Position numbers and translations under genes: made by a program. A stretch of 32,041 bases of DNA from positions 1 through 32,041 of the forward strand of contig JBCCHN010000050.1 of NCBI GenBank assembly GCA_039028695.1. Direction: 5' to 3'. This DNA is from JANQKX01 sp039028695 (GTDB lineage Bacteria > Pseudomonadota > Alphaproteobacteria > Kiloniellales > Kiloniellaceae). The notes under the pieces were generated by a model, which saw only the letters and a list, made by a program, of their open reading frames with translations, did not search any database and had not been told where the DNA came from. This document shows, piece after piece, positions 1-8,103 of this stretch (positions are counted from its first letter, which is position 1; each line of letters opens with the position of its first letter).

Positions 1-758
1 CCATCTTTTTTGGCGTTATCGAAACGTCCATTCCAGCCGGTGGTCATGTCCACCTCGGCATCCTTCATCAGCTGAGCTTGTTGAGCGCCCGAATCCCAGA
101 AAACGGCAATATGCGGTTTCAGCTCGCGAATTTTATTGATCGCCCGCATCATGCCTTCTTCCGTGGAGAGCACTTCATAAACTTGCTCCGGCGGCACACC
201 GTCGGCCATGAGGGCCGGCTCTAGAGCGCCATCCACGTTATTGGCACGGTAAGCGCGGGTCCCCGGAAACTTCTCCACATCAAAAAAGTCCGCCCAGGAA
301 CTGGGGGCACCCTCACTGCCTGGTTCACCGTATTTTTCCGTATTCCAGGACATCACGGTGGCGAAAACATCAGAGCCGACGCAATAGTCCGTATAGAGGT
401 TGGGATAGAAATCGGAGACATCGACCACACTATAGTCGATTTTCTCCAAGCACCCTTTCTCCGCCGCCGCCGCGGCACCACCGGAACCGGTGACGACCAA
501 ATCCCAAGAAACAGCACCCGATTCAACCTGCAAACAAGCTTTTGACATGCTCGCACCGGATTCACGGTTAATCTCGATACCGGTGTTTTTTGATGCATCG
601 TTAAAAAGCGCGTTATCTTGAGCTTCGCCATAGCTTCCACCCCAAGACACCACGGTTATCGGCTCTGCGGATGCCGCGCCCGAGATCAGCACTGCCACCG
701 CAGCGGCCAAAGCGGCCTGAGCTGTTTTTTTCCTAAATGTCTCTTGATAGGCGTTCAT
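1..758 (-). CDS. ABC transporter substrate-binding protein, polyamine (PotD-like) type, C-terminus cut by window edge
   Basis: Periplasmic solute-binding component of an ABC importer. The first 252 codons are visible and the frame runs off the left edge without a stop. The start ATG at 758 follows GGGAGG at good spacing. Residues 1-31 form a signal peptide (KK, then an Ala/Val-rich core, with ASA before EP). The mature part opens PITVVSWGGSYGEAQ, typical of the spermidine/putrescine-binding PotD/SBP family 1, and later has WDLVVTGSGG and a DSGAQQAQLM stretch near the ligand cleft. It lies 62 bp downstream of an FAD amine-oxidase gene on the same strand, so the pair probably forms one transcript for polyamine or related amine uptake and oxidation. 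The ligand is inferred. The permease and ATPase genes would lie beyond the left edge. Confidence 0.85.
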   Translation of the reverse strand, partial: MNAYQETFRKKTAQAALAAAVAVLISGAASAEPITVVSWGGSYGEAQDNALFNDASKNTGIEINRESGASMSKACLQVESGAVSWDLVVTGSGGAAAAAEKGCLEKIDYSVVDVSDFYPNLYTDYCVGSDVFATVMSWNTEKYGEPGSEGAPSSWADFFDVEKFPGTRAYRANNVDGALEPALMADGVPPEQVYEVLSTEEGMMRAINKIRELKPHIAVFWDSGAQQAQLMKDAEVDMTTGWNGRFDNAKKD

Positions 759-820
759 TTGTATATCCTCCCTTTCTTTGCTTTTAAAATAACATCCAAA
801 ACACAATCCTCAAAAAGCCG

Positions 821-2221
821 TTAGGCAATCCACTTTTGTTCCATTCGGTCACACCAACGATACCAGGCGACCAAGGCCGGCAAGAACCATGGCGATCCGC
901 TATAAAGCGGCCGGGTCGGAAAGGGGAGTTCGTCAAATCCGGTCTTTCCCTCTGCCCGGCCCAAAACGCGAAGCCCCATGCGCATACCCAGGTAACTGGC
1001 CATCGACACTCCTGAGCCGCAGTAACCCATGGCATAATGGATCCCATCATGTGTGCCGGTATGGGCGATCTGATCGAAGCTATAGGCCACCGTGCCTACC
1101 CAGGAATGGGTAAGGCCTACATCGCGCAACTCCGGGAAGCGAATCCCCAGTTCGTCCTTAAGCAAGGGTCCGCTGACTTTAGGATCGGTCTCGCGCGCTG
1201 AAACACGGCCACCGAAAATAATCCGCGTAAGGTCCGGAGAAGCGCGGTAATAATAAACGACGCGACAGGTGTCGCTGACAATGCGATCTGTCGGAAAAAG
1301 CTGTTCCACGAGGGATTGCTCCAAAGGCTCGGTTGCAATGACGTAGCTGCCGATCGGAATGACCCGGCGGCGCAACCATGGCGTCAGCTTATCCGTATAG
1401 CCGTTGGTCGCAACGATGACATCGCGCGCGGCAAAGGTGCCTTTGGGCGTGGTGAGTTCAAAACCCTGGTCTTTTCGCTCAATGGTCAACACCGGGGTGT
1501 AGTCCATGATCTGGCCGTCGGCATCCAGAACCCGAGAAAGCAGCTCTCTGTGGAACTTGGCCGGATGAAGAGAAGCGTGTTTTGGAAAGACCACCCCTCC
1601 GTAATAAACGTCCGTGCCAAGCTCGCGGCGCTGTTCATCTCTGGGTACCGCGAAGGCCTCGGTTTCCTCATCATCTTCCCGGCACTCTGTATTCCGGGCC
1701 AAGGCTTCGTAGTGGCGTGGCGTATGGGCTGCGTGAAAACGCCCGCTGCGGCGAAAATCGCAGTCGATCCCCTCGCCCTGGACAAAGGCCTCAATCCAAT
1801 CCAGCGCCGCCGTTCCTTCCCGGCGAATGGCACGGGCCCGATCCCTCCCGTGACGCCGGGCAAGTTCTTCGAGACCGGGCTTCACACTGGTACTGATTTG
1901 GCCGCCGTTACGGGTGCTGCAGCCCCAGCCCGCCGCCTCGGCGTCCAGCACTAATGTACTTCTGCCGCCACGAGCCGTTTGCAGGGCGGCGCTGAGCCCG
2001 GTATAGCCGGCCCCGACAACCGCAACATCAATGCGCCGCGGCAGCGACGGAGATCCTAATTCCAGGGGTGGCAGGTCATCCCACCAATAGGGCGTTTCCT
2101 TCACGCCGCCGCCGGGGATCGGTGCGGTGACTTCTGGCACAAAACCTTGTGATTCAATGGCTTGTTCAGCGCTGACTGACCCGTCTGCAGTGTGCCAAGA
2201 CTTAAGCTCTTGCACCGACAC
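821..2221 (-). CDS. FAD-dependent oxidoreductase of the DAO family, gamma-glutamylputrescine oxidase (PuuB)-like
   Basis: 466-residue flavoprotein. The Rossmann FAD motif VVGAGYTGLSAA lies at about residues 68-79, after an N-terminal segment with the YWWDDLPP signature seen in PuuB-like and related amine oxidases. RNGGQIS (about 104-110) is a further conserved FAD-site segment, and the C-terminal FAD-contact region GYCGSGVSMASYLG is present. This family oxidises secondary amines such as gamma-glutamylputrescine or N-methylated amino acids with O2. The start at 2221 is the first ATG and gives a normal family length. The next gene on the strand is a PotD-like binding protein, so uptake and oxidation of a polyamine-derived substrate is likely. 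A LysR gene diverges upstream and is the obvious candidate regulator. The exact substrate cannot be read from the sequence. Confidence 0.85.
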   Translation of the reverse strand: MSVQELKSWHTADGSVSAEQAIESQGFVPEVTAPIPGGGVKETPYWWDDLPPLELGSPSLPRRIDVAVVGAGYTGLSAALQTARGGRSTLVLDAEAAGWGCSTRNGGQISTSVKPGLEELARRHGRDRARAIRREGTAALDWIEAFVQGEGIDCDFRRSGRFHAAHTPRHYEALARNTECREDDEETEAFAVPRDEQRRELGTDVYYGGVVFPKHASLHPAKFHRELLSRVLDADGQIMDYTPVLTIERKDQGFELTTPKGTFAARDVIVATNGYTDKLTPWLRRRVIPIGSYVIATEPLEQSLVEQLFPTDRIVSDTCRVVYYYRASPDLTRIIFGGRVSARETDPKVSGPLLKDELGIRFPELRDVGLTHSWVGTVAYSFDQIAHTGTHDGIHYAMGYCGSGVSMASYLGMRMGLRVLGRAEGKTGFDELPFPTRPLYSGSPWFLPALVAWYRWCDRMEQKWIA

Positions 2222-2310
2222 TCCCCAAAATTAACTGTACGGAACGAGCGCTCCGGTAACGGCCCGCCAATGACACTTGATCATTCTGGTATGTAGATTC
2301 ATAAGGTCAA

Positions 2311-2338
2311 TTGAATTATAGTTATCAATAATTATGAT
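2311..2338 (+). promoter_or_regulatory. candidate promoter of the LysR gene within the shared divergent region
   Basis: A -35 TTGAAT at 2311-2316 and a -10 TATGAT at 2333-2338 are separated by 16 bp. This predicts a start near 2345 and a leader of about 35 nt before the LysR gene at 2380. The surrounding 2285-2345 is AT-rich with overlapping imperfect inverted repeats of T-N11-A form, as expected for LysR binding sites controlling the divergent FAD oxidase. This is a pattern call only. Confidence 0.4.
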
Positions 2339-2379
2339 TTATTTATACATGGCAAAAGGCAAATTCCTTGCGTTTGAAA

Positions 2380-3267
2380 ATGAGGCAACTGGAGGTCTTC
2401 AACGCGCTCATAGAAGCGGGATCGGTCTCGCGCGCCGCTTCCCGCTTGAATCTGACCCAACCAGCCGTGAGCGTCGCCCTGTCGAGCCTGGAGCAGGACC
2501 TTGGCTTTCGCCTTTTTCATCGCTCGAAAGGCTATTTTGCGCCCACGGGCGAGGCGCTTTTACTCCATGCAGAAGCCGAACAGAGTTTGCTCGCCAAGGA
2601 ACGGGTCGAGACCCGGGCGCAGGAGATTCGGGCGGGCGTCGTCGGCGGGGTCAGCATTGCCAGCAACGGCGCTTTAGCCTTCAACCTCTTGCCTTGGGTC
2701 TTCGCCGAGTTTCAAAAATCCCACCCAAATGTGAATATCGACCTCAAGATAAGGAGTTCTCGTCAAATCGCATCTTGGGTTCTCGGCCGCCAGATCGACA
2801 TCGGGTTAATTGATGCACCGGTCCCGGTGACCGGACTGGAAGCTGAACTGATCCAGGTGCCTTGCGTCTGCGTCCTGCTGGAGGATGATGCCTTGGCGAA
2901 AGAGGAGTGGATCACACCGGCGCATCTGTCCAACCGCTCCGTCATCTCAATTACCGGCGATCACAGCGTTGATCGGCAATTGGACCAAATCCTCTCAAGC
3001 GCCGGTATAACCGTGAACCGCAACATCTCTTGTTCCTATTTTGCCATCGCCCGCAATTTGGTCCGGGCCGGCGCCGGGGTTGCCATTGTCGATTCCATCA
3101 ATGGCCTGGCGGACCTGGGTGATGGGGTTTGCTGGCGTCCCATCAAGCCGGCGATTACCTTTCAGCTCGCCCTGATTACCGCAACTCACTTACCGCTCCA
3201 GCAATCGGCTCACGCTTTCGCGACCTTGCTGCGTAAGCGCCTCATGGAGAAGGTTCAGGCCCTTTAA
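2380..3267 (+). CDS. LysR-family transcriptional regulator
   Basis: 295-residue LysR-type regulator. The N-terminal winged helix-turn-helix is classical (MRQLEVFNALIEAGSVSRAA, then SRLNLTQPAVSVALSSLEQ). The effector-binding periplasmic-binding-protein fold follows from about residue 90. I chose ATG 2380 because LysR proteins normally begin just before the RQLEVF segment. An in-frame TTG at 2368, behind AAAAGG, would add four residues and is a realistic alternative. The gene diverges from the FAD oxidase and polyamine-binding genes, so it probably responds to a substrate or product of that pathway. A GGCCCTTT / AAAGGGGCC hairpin overlaps the stop codon (3258-3276) but has no T-tract. From 3268 to 3535 I see no gene. 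Confidence 0.88.
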   Translation: MRQLEVFNALIEAGSVSRAASRLNLTQPAVSVALSSLEQDLGFRLFHRSKGYFAPTGEALLLHAEAEQSLLAKERVETRAQEIRAGVVGGVSIASNGALAFNLLPWVFAEFQKSHPNVNIDLKIRSSRQIASWVLGRQIDIGLIDAPVPVTGLEAELIQVPCVCVLLEDDALAKEEWITPAHLSNRSVISITGDHSVDRQLDQILSSAGITVNRNISCSYFAIARNLVRAGAGVAIVDSINGLADLGDGVCWRPIKPAITFQLALITATHLPLQQSAHAFATLLRKRLMEKVQAL

Positions 3268-3535
3268 AAAGGGGCCCTATTCCATCGCTTAACACGCGCG
3301 AATAGTGCCTTTGAGAAGCCAAATCGCTGCAACGCTCAAAATCCGGATCATTGGAGAAGGGATTTACCCCGAGGGTCGAATTTCGCCACATTCAACTCAC
3401 CAGCGAATCAACCGCCTGGAGGCATCTTTACGCCCCCTAGCCATTATCGAAAGGGGGCAAGGCCACCTTCAAAAGGCCTCATCAAAATAGACGAGGGGCG
3501 TCAGTTGCCCGACAATCATGGCCGATCAAAAAACA

Positions 3536-4969
3536 CTAGGTTCCGTCACGGTAGCGGTAGATCTGTTCTTCCGTCGAAACGCCCTTTAGTCGCGCGAGCT
3601 CCGGATAACCCAGGAAGCCCGACTGCTCCAAAAGGGCGGGTATTTCTTGATCGTCATTCAGCGAGCTTGTCAGGCAGATCTCGCCTGCATCGGCCAACCC
3701 CTGCACCCGTGCGGCAATATTCACCGTCTGGCCGAAATAGTCCAAGGACTGACCGGCATTAATAGCCAGAGCCGGGCCAGCATGCAGACCGACTTTCAAA
3801 CCGACGTCATCGGTACGACGCCCGCCTGCCAAATCCCGCATTGCAGCCATCATCGCTATGGCGGCAGCGGTTCCGTCGTTGCCGCTTGGAAAGGCGGCCA
3901 TCACCGCATCGCCCATGGTTTTAATCACGGCTCCCGAATGGGTCCGCACCACCTGTTTCAGCGCGGCGAAATGATCCTGAACCAGCCGATAGGCGGCAAG
4001 GTCACCTTCGCGATCATAGAGCGCCGTGGAGCCCTTTAAATCAGTGAACAGCAGCGTCAAGCTCCGCAGCTTGAGCTTGAGGTCCGGCGCCAGCTCATGC
4101 ATGGCAAAGTTGTCCCGAAAGGCTTGATTGTTAAGGAGGCACTTGCCGGTAAGTCGGCGGCTAAAGACGGGAGGCCCTTTTTCAAGGATGGCATTGATAT
4201 CTTCATAGTTTTTGTGAAGCACACGGCACCAGACGGCTTGATCCGTATTGTTGGTCAAGGCTAACGCAGCCTCCCCCGCGCGGATTGAGATTTCAGAATT
4301 TGAAAAGCCCGCGTTCGATAAGGACAACGCAGCGGTTTTGGCCATGCGACCCGACGGCCCATCGTTTGCGACCAACAATTCGGCACCAGAATGGGTGTCG
4401 AGGCAAATCAAACGGTAGTGTTTTCCCGTTTCAAGGCAAAGCGGCAGTGTCGCCGATTTACCTGGCTCGAGTTTGACGTCGGCGACGGTATAACGCTCTT
4501 GATAACGCCGCCAGTCGGCTCGGAAAGGAAAGCTCGACGAGGTATAATAGGATTGATAGGTGGCAAAATCTCGATGCAGGTCGAGACTCGCGCCGGATGC
4601 CGTAAAAGCAAAACTAACCTCGACAGTATCATCCAGCACGCAATCCACATCTTTTGCACACAAGGAGCAATGCAAGCTGTCCTCGGACACTCTATCGAGT
4701 TCTGCGACACTATGGGTTATGCCACCACAAAGGGGACAGACCATCCCCCACTCCAGGTCAAAAAGGCCCAGCTTGGCGCCGTGCACAAAAACGTCAAGCA
4801 CGGTCCCCGGCTCAATCCCGGCCGCATCGGCAAACTCGAAGGGATTGATCCGCGCGGCATGAATTGCCGGCAGCTGATGCAAGTGTTTAGCAAAACGGAT
4901 AAGGTCGCTTTTTTCGCAGCGAGCACGGGCGGCCGCTGTTTCGAGGGCTGCTGGGATGGGGCGGGTCAT
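3536..4969 (-). CDS. class III adenylate/guanylate cyclase with N-terminal DUF5939-type Cys-pair domain
   Basis: 477 residues, predicted soluble. The C-terminal half is a class III nucleotide cyclase: FTDLKGST with metal Asp310, IKTMGDAVMAAF with Lys350 and second metal Asp354, and DYFGQTVNIAARV with Asp410, Asn417 and Arg421. Lys350 and Asp410 are the pair that selects ATP, so cAMP is the likely product. The N-terminal 300 residues resemble the DUF5939 domain found in front of bacterial cyclases and carry Cys pairs CPLC (78-81) and CSLC (101-104), a probable zinc ribbon. There are no transmembrane segments. The gene stands alone: the stretch to its right has no gene until 5128, and the closest gene to its left is the convergent LysR gene. 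What the N-terminal domain senses is unknown to me. Confidence 0.9.
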   Translation of the reverse strand: MTRPIPAALETAAARARCEKSDLIRFAKHLHQLPAIHAARINPFEFADAAGIEPGTVLDVFVHGAKLGLFDLEWGMVCPLCGGITHSVAELDRVSEDSLHCSLCAKDVDCVLDDTVEVSFAFTASGASLDLHRDFATYQSYYTSSSFPFRADWRRYQERYTVADVKLEPGKSATLPLCLETGKHYRLICLDTHSGAELLVANDGPSGRMAKTAALSLSNAGFSNSEISIRAGEAALALTNNTDQAVWCRVLHKNYEDINAILEKGPPVFSRRLTGKCLLNNQAFRDNFAMHELAPDLKLKLRSLTLLFTDLKGSTALYDREGDLAAYRLVQDHFAALKQVVRTHSGAVIKTMGDAVMAAFPSGNDGTAAAIAMMAAMRDLAGGRRTDDVGLKVGLHAGPALAINAGQSLDYFGQTVNIAARVQGLADAGEICLTSSLNDDQEIPALLEQSGFLGYPELARLKGVSTEEQIYRYRDGT

Positions 4970-5127
4970 GGCCTATCTTCCTGGTTCCATAGTTAGAAAT
5001 GTGATCTTTTCCAGGACCATCGGCAAGACCTGGCGATGCCTAATTGGCATCGCGGAACGGACGGGCGTTCCAAGCACCATGAGAGCAGCCTGTTCTTGGA
5101 TATGGTTTCTAATACTAATTTCGCCAT

Positions 5128-5976
5128 TCATTCATTGACTTGCTGAATTTTCACGAGCATTTCCGGCCAAGCGCGCTGATTGCCCATATCAAATTGGGCA
5201 CTCTGTTCGTCCGCCCATTTAAAGCGATCAAGAGCCGGTGTTTGGCTTGTCGCTTGATAGAGCCAGTAGGCCTCTTCGCGAAGCGCAGCCTCGATTGGCA
5301 GATCGATAGAGTGGTATACGGCTTGTTTTGTGGCATTAATCGATTCGGACGGCCAAAGGGCAATGCGATTGGCCAATTCTTCCACAAAAGGCCCGATTTC
5401 TTCCGGATCCAGGGCGCGGTTTATGGTGCCGTAAAATTCTGCTTGGTCGGCATCGAAGTCCTGTGCCGCCAGCACAATCTCGAGCGCCCGACCGAGGCCG
5501 ACTTGGCGGGCCATGCGTGAAGCTCCGCCACCGCAAGGTAAAATGCCCATGCCCACTTCCATCTGCATGAATTTGGCCTTGCCTCGGGCGGCAAACCGCA
5601 TGTCGCAAGCCAGCGCGAATTCATGCCCGCCACCGCGGGCGAAGCCCTCGATTTTGGCGATCGTTGCTTGGGGCAATTTGCTAATTCGCTCCAGCACAAT
5701 CTGCAAGTCCAAGAGCTTAACTTCATCCCGCGATACGGCCTTGCCGGACATGTCCTTGAGGAAATTCGTATCGGCGTGACAGACAAAAATCTCGGGGTGA
5801 GCCGATTGAAACACGACCACCTTAACCGCCTTATCCGCCTCCAGCTTTTGCGCCAAGCTGTTGAGGTCGGCCAACATGGGCAATCCCTGAACGTTGACGG
5901 GCGGATAGTCGAATGTGACCCAAGCAATGCCGCCATCGGATTTAACGTTGAAAGTTGTGAAATTCTCGTAGTCCAT
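5128..5976 (-). CDS. enoyl-CoA hydratase/isomerase (crotonase) family protein
   Basis: 282-residue crotonase-fold protein. The oxyanion-hole segment is FVCHADTNFL (about 64-73), a variant of the usual AGADI motif with Cys and His. The second signature GFARGGGHEFALACD (111-125) supplies Glu119, and MEVGMGILPCGGG supplies Glu140. Both positions match the two catalytic glutamates of enoyl-CoA hydratases, so an active hydratase or isomerase is plausible. The shifted oxyanion loop suggests a substrate other than ordinary short-chain enoyl-CoA. It is divergent from a LysR gene whose start is 113 bp away, and the two share a promoter region with a repeated ATTGGA-type motif. The physiological substrate is not identifiable. 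Confidence 0.85.
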   Translation of the reverse strand: MDYENFTTFNVKSDGGIAWVTFDYPPVNVQGLPMLADLNSLAQKLEADKAVKVVVFQSAHPEIFVCHADTNFLKDMSGKAVSRDEVKLLDLQIVLERISKLPQATIAKIEGFARGGGHEFALACDMRFAARGKAKFMQMEVGMGILPCGGGASRMARQVGLGRALEIVLAAQDFDADQAEFYGTINRALDPEEIGPFVEELANRIALWPSESINATKQAVYHSIDLPIEAALREEAYWLYQATSQTPALDRFKWADEQSAQFDMGNQRAWPEMLVKIQQVNE

Positions 5977-6010
5977 TGAAAGGTTCCTTGTTTGGAAGTT
6001 GGCCTGTCAG

Positions 6011-6086
6011 ATTGGAATATAATTCTTGTCGTTTCGCATAAAAGCGGCCTATTTATGAGTTTAGAATTCGGATATTGGATATAATT
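6011..6086. promoter_or_regulatory. divergent promoter region with a duplicated ATTGGA(A)TATAATT element
   Basis: Two near-identical elements lie between the divergent hydratase and LysR genes: ATTGGAATATAATT at 6011-6024 and ATTGGATATAATT at 6074-6086. Each contains an exact TATAAT, at 6018-6023 and 6080-6085. The second sits directly in front of the LysR ATG at 6090. They could be alternative -10 boxes or operator half-sites for the LysR protein. No well-spaced -35 is obvious for either. Confidence 0.35.
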
Positions 6087-6089
6087 ATC

Positions 6090-6998
6090 ATGGACACGGA
6101 CGGTATCCGGCTCTTTGTCATGGCCGCAGATATGCTCAATATCAGTGCGGCGGGGCGTCAACTCGGCTTGGCACCAGCGGTCGCGAGCGCCAGGCTATCC
6201 AAGCTGGAACATAAGATCGGCGCCGACCTCTTGCATCGCTCGACAAGGAAAGTTTCGCTGTCACTCGAGGGGGCGGAATTTCTTCCCTACGCCCGAGAGA
6301 TCCTGGCCCAAGAAGACGCGGCGCTCGCTGCTTTGGGTCACGGCAGCAGCGATGTGACTGGAACCTTACGCTTTGCTGCTTCCAGCACGTTCGCTCAGCG
6401 ATTCATTGTGCCGATTCTGCCGGCGTTCCTGGAGCTGTACCCTGGCGTGAATATCGAACTCAAACTATCCGATGTGCAAATCAATCTAATTGAGGGAGGC
6501 TTTGATCTGGCCCTTCGCAACTATGCCATCGAAGATAGCGACCTTCGCGTTCGAAAGTTGGCCGACGACAAACGCATCCTGTGCGCCTCTCCCGATTACC
6601 TTGCCCGCTATGGTACCCCTGAAAGCCCCCATGATCTTAAGAAACACCAGTTGCTCACCTTTGCGGATGGCAAGGTGAGAAAGTTGTCGGCAAAAGGCGC
6701 TAAGCCCGAAAGTACTTTCCCGCCAAGTGGGGCAAAAAATCGCCTTACGTGCGACGACGGGACAAGCATGAGAATTGCTACAATAGCAGGTGTCGGCGTT
6801 TCGATGAATTCTCATTGGAGCGTTCATAAAGAGCTTCAGGGTGGCTCACTTGTCAGGGTTCTTAGCGACTACGAAATAGAAGATCAATCGGCCGTGTGGC
6901 TCGTCTATCCGAAATCGAACGTACTCACTGCCAAGGTTCGGGTCTTCATCGATTTCCTGGTGGAAAAAATTGGAAACCCTCCCCTCTGGGAACGATAG
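6090..6998 (+). CDS. LysR-family transcriptional regulator (DmlR/AaeR-like subgroup)
   Basis: 302-residue LysR regulator. The N-terminal HTH (MDTDGIRLFVMAADMLNISAA, then RQLGLAPAVASARLSKLE) is followed by LLHRSTRKVSLSLEGAEFLPYA, characteristic of the subgroup whose linker reads RSTR-x-x-x-LT-x-x-G. The effector domain begins near residue 88 (GTLRFAASSTFAQRFIVPILPAF). I chose ATG 6090; a TTG 15 bp upstream would add five residues with no support. It diverges from the enoyl-CoA hydratase-like gene and precedes an MDR oxidoreductase on the same strand by 114 bp, so either could be its target. Confidence 0.88.
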   Translation: MDTDGIRLFVMAADMLNISAAGRQLGLAPAVASARLSKLEHKIGADLLHRSTRKVSLSLEGAEFLPYAREILAQEDAALAALGHGSSDVTGTLRFAASSTFAQRFIVPILPAFLELYPGVNIELKLSDVQINLIEGGFDLALRNYAIEDSDLRVRKLADDKRILCASPDYLARYGTPESPHDLKKHQLLTFADGKVRKLSAKGAKPESTFPPSGAKNRLTCDDGTSMRIATIAGVGVSMNSHWSVHKELQGGSLVRVLSDYEIEDQSAVWLVYPKSNVLTAKVRVFIDFLVEKIGNPPLWER

Positions 6999-7112
6999 CT
7001 ATCCCTGACCTTTATATCAAAAACACGAAAACTGAATTCGTCAGCTGCCCGTTTTAATCTGATTTTGAATGCCTATCCTTCGGTTGACCCCAACCCGGTT
7101 TGGAGACGACCG

Positions 7113-8099
7113 ATGAAAGCAATGATCCTAAATGACTATGGCGAGACGGCTGAGTTCCAGACGGCCAACCTGCCAAAACCTACCACCAAGCCCGGACATG
7201 TGGTTGTGCGAATTGCCGCCACCAGCGTCAACACAGTCGACACCATGATCCGAACCATGGGCAAGGAACTACCGCTTTCACCGGACCTGCCCGCGGTGCT
7301 GGGCATGGACTTTGCGGGCACCATCGAGGCTGTCGGAGACGGCGTGGACACCTACGCGCCAGGGGACGAGGTGTATGGTTGCGCCGGCGGGCTTGCAGAT
7401 CTCCAGGGCAGCTTGGCGGAGTTTATGGTGGCGGACGCAAAGCTGATCGCCCACAAACCAAAATGCCTTTCCATGCGCGAGGCTGCCGCCCTGCCGTTAG
7501 TGGGCATCACCGCCTATGAAGGCTTGGTTCGCGCAAAGGTGCAGGCTGGTCAAAAAGTCCTAGTTCATGGTGGTACCGGCGGTGTCGGCCATGTCGCCGT
7601 TCAGTTGGCCAAACACTTTGGCGCAGAGGTTTGTGCCACAGTGGGCAGTGAGGACCAATTCGGCGTCATTCAAAACTACGGCGCGACGGCCATCGGCTAT
7701 AAGACGGAAACGGTCACCGACTATGTGGCCAAGCATACCAACGGCAACGGTTTTGATGTGGTTTTCGACAGCGTCGGTGGTGCCAACATGAGTAATTCCT
7801 TCGAGGCAGCCGCCTTAAATGGGGCCGTCTCAACGACGGTGTCCTTGCTGGAGTTGGACCTGACACCGGCCCACTTCAAGGGGCTCTCGATCCACGTCGT
7901 CTTTATGCTGATCCCCATGCTCTATAATCATAAACGCGAGGAGCATGGCCGCATCTTGGCAACGCTCGCCGAAATTGCCGATGCCGGAGCACTAAAGCCC
8001 CTACTCGATGGGGAAAAGTTCGCCCTTGAGGAGATTGGAAAAGCGCACGATCGCCTGGCAAGTGGACAGGCCGTCGGCAAGGTCGTTGTAGAAGTTTAA
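7113..8099 (+). CDS. zinc-independent MDR oxidoreductase (quinone oxidoreductase-like)
   Basis: 328-residue member of the medium-chain dehydrogenase/reductase superfamily. The GroES-like half includes VLGMDFAGTIEAVGDGV (62-78). The Rossmann half carries the NADP-binding VHGGTGGVGHVAVQLAKHFGA (151-171). The zinc-coordinating Cys/His set of alcohol dehydrogenases is absent, which fits NADPH:quinone or enone reductases. The start ATG at 7113 has GGAG seven bases upstream; an upstream in-frame extension to 7065 has no homologous look. The gene ends four bases from the convergent AraC gene. Substrate unknown. Confidence 0.87.
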   Translation: MKAMILNDYGETAEFQTANLPKPTTKPGHVVVRIAATSVNTVDTMIRTMGKELPLSPDLPAVLGMDFAGTIEAVGDGVDTYAPGDEVYGCAGGLADLQGSLAEFMVADAKLIAHKPKCLSMREAAALPLVGITAYEGLVRAKVQAGQKVLVHGGTGGVGHVAVQLAKHFGAEVCATVGSEDQFGVIQNYGATAIGYKTETVTDYVAKHTNGNGFDVVFDSVGGANMSNSFEAAALNGAVSTTVSLLELDLTPAHFKGLSIHVVFMLIPMLYNHKREEHGRILATLAEIADAGALKPLLDGEKFALEEIGKAHDRLASGQAVGKVVVEV

Positions 8100-8103
8100 G
8101 GAA

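Noticed and set aside
3305..3490. 61-codon plus-strand frame between LysR and the cyclase
   Set aside because: No ribosome-binding site, no family resemblance, random-looking composition.
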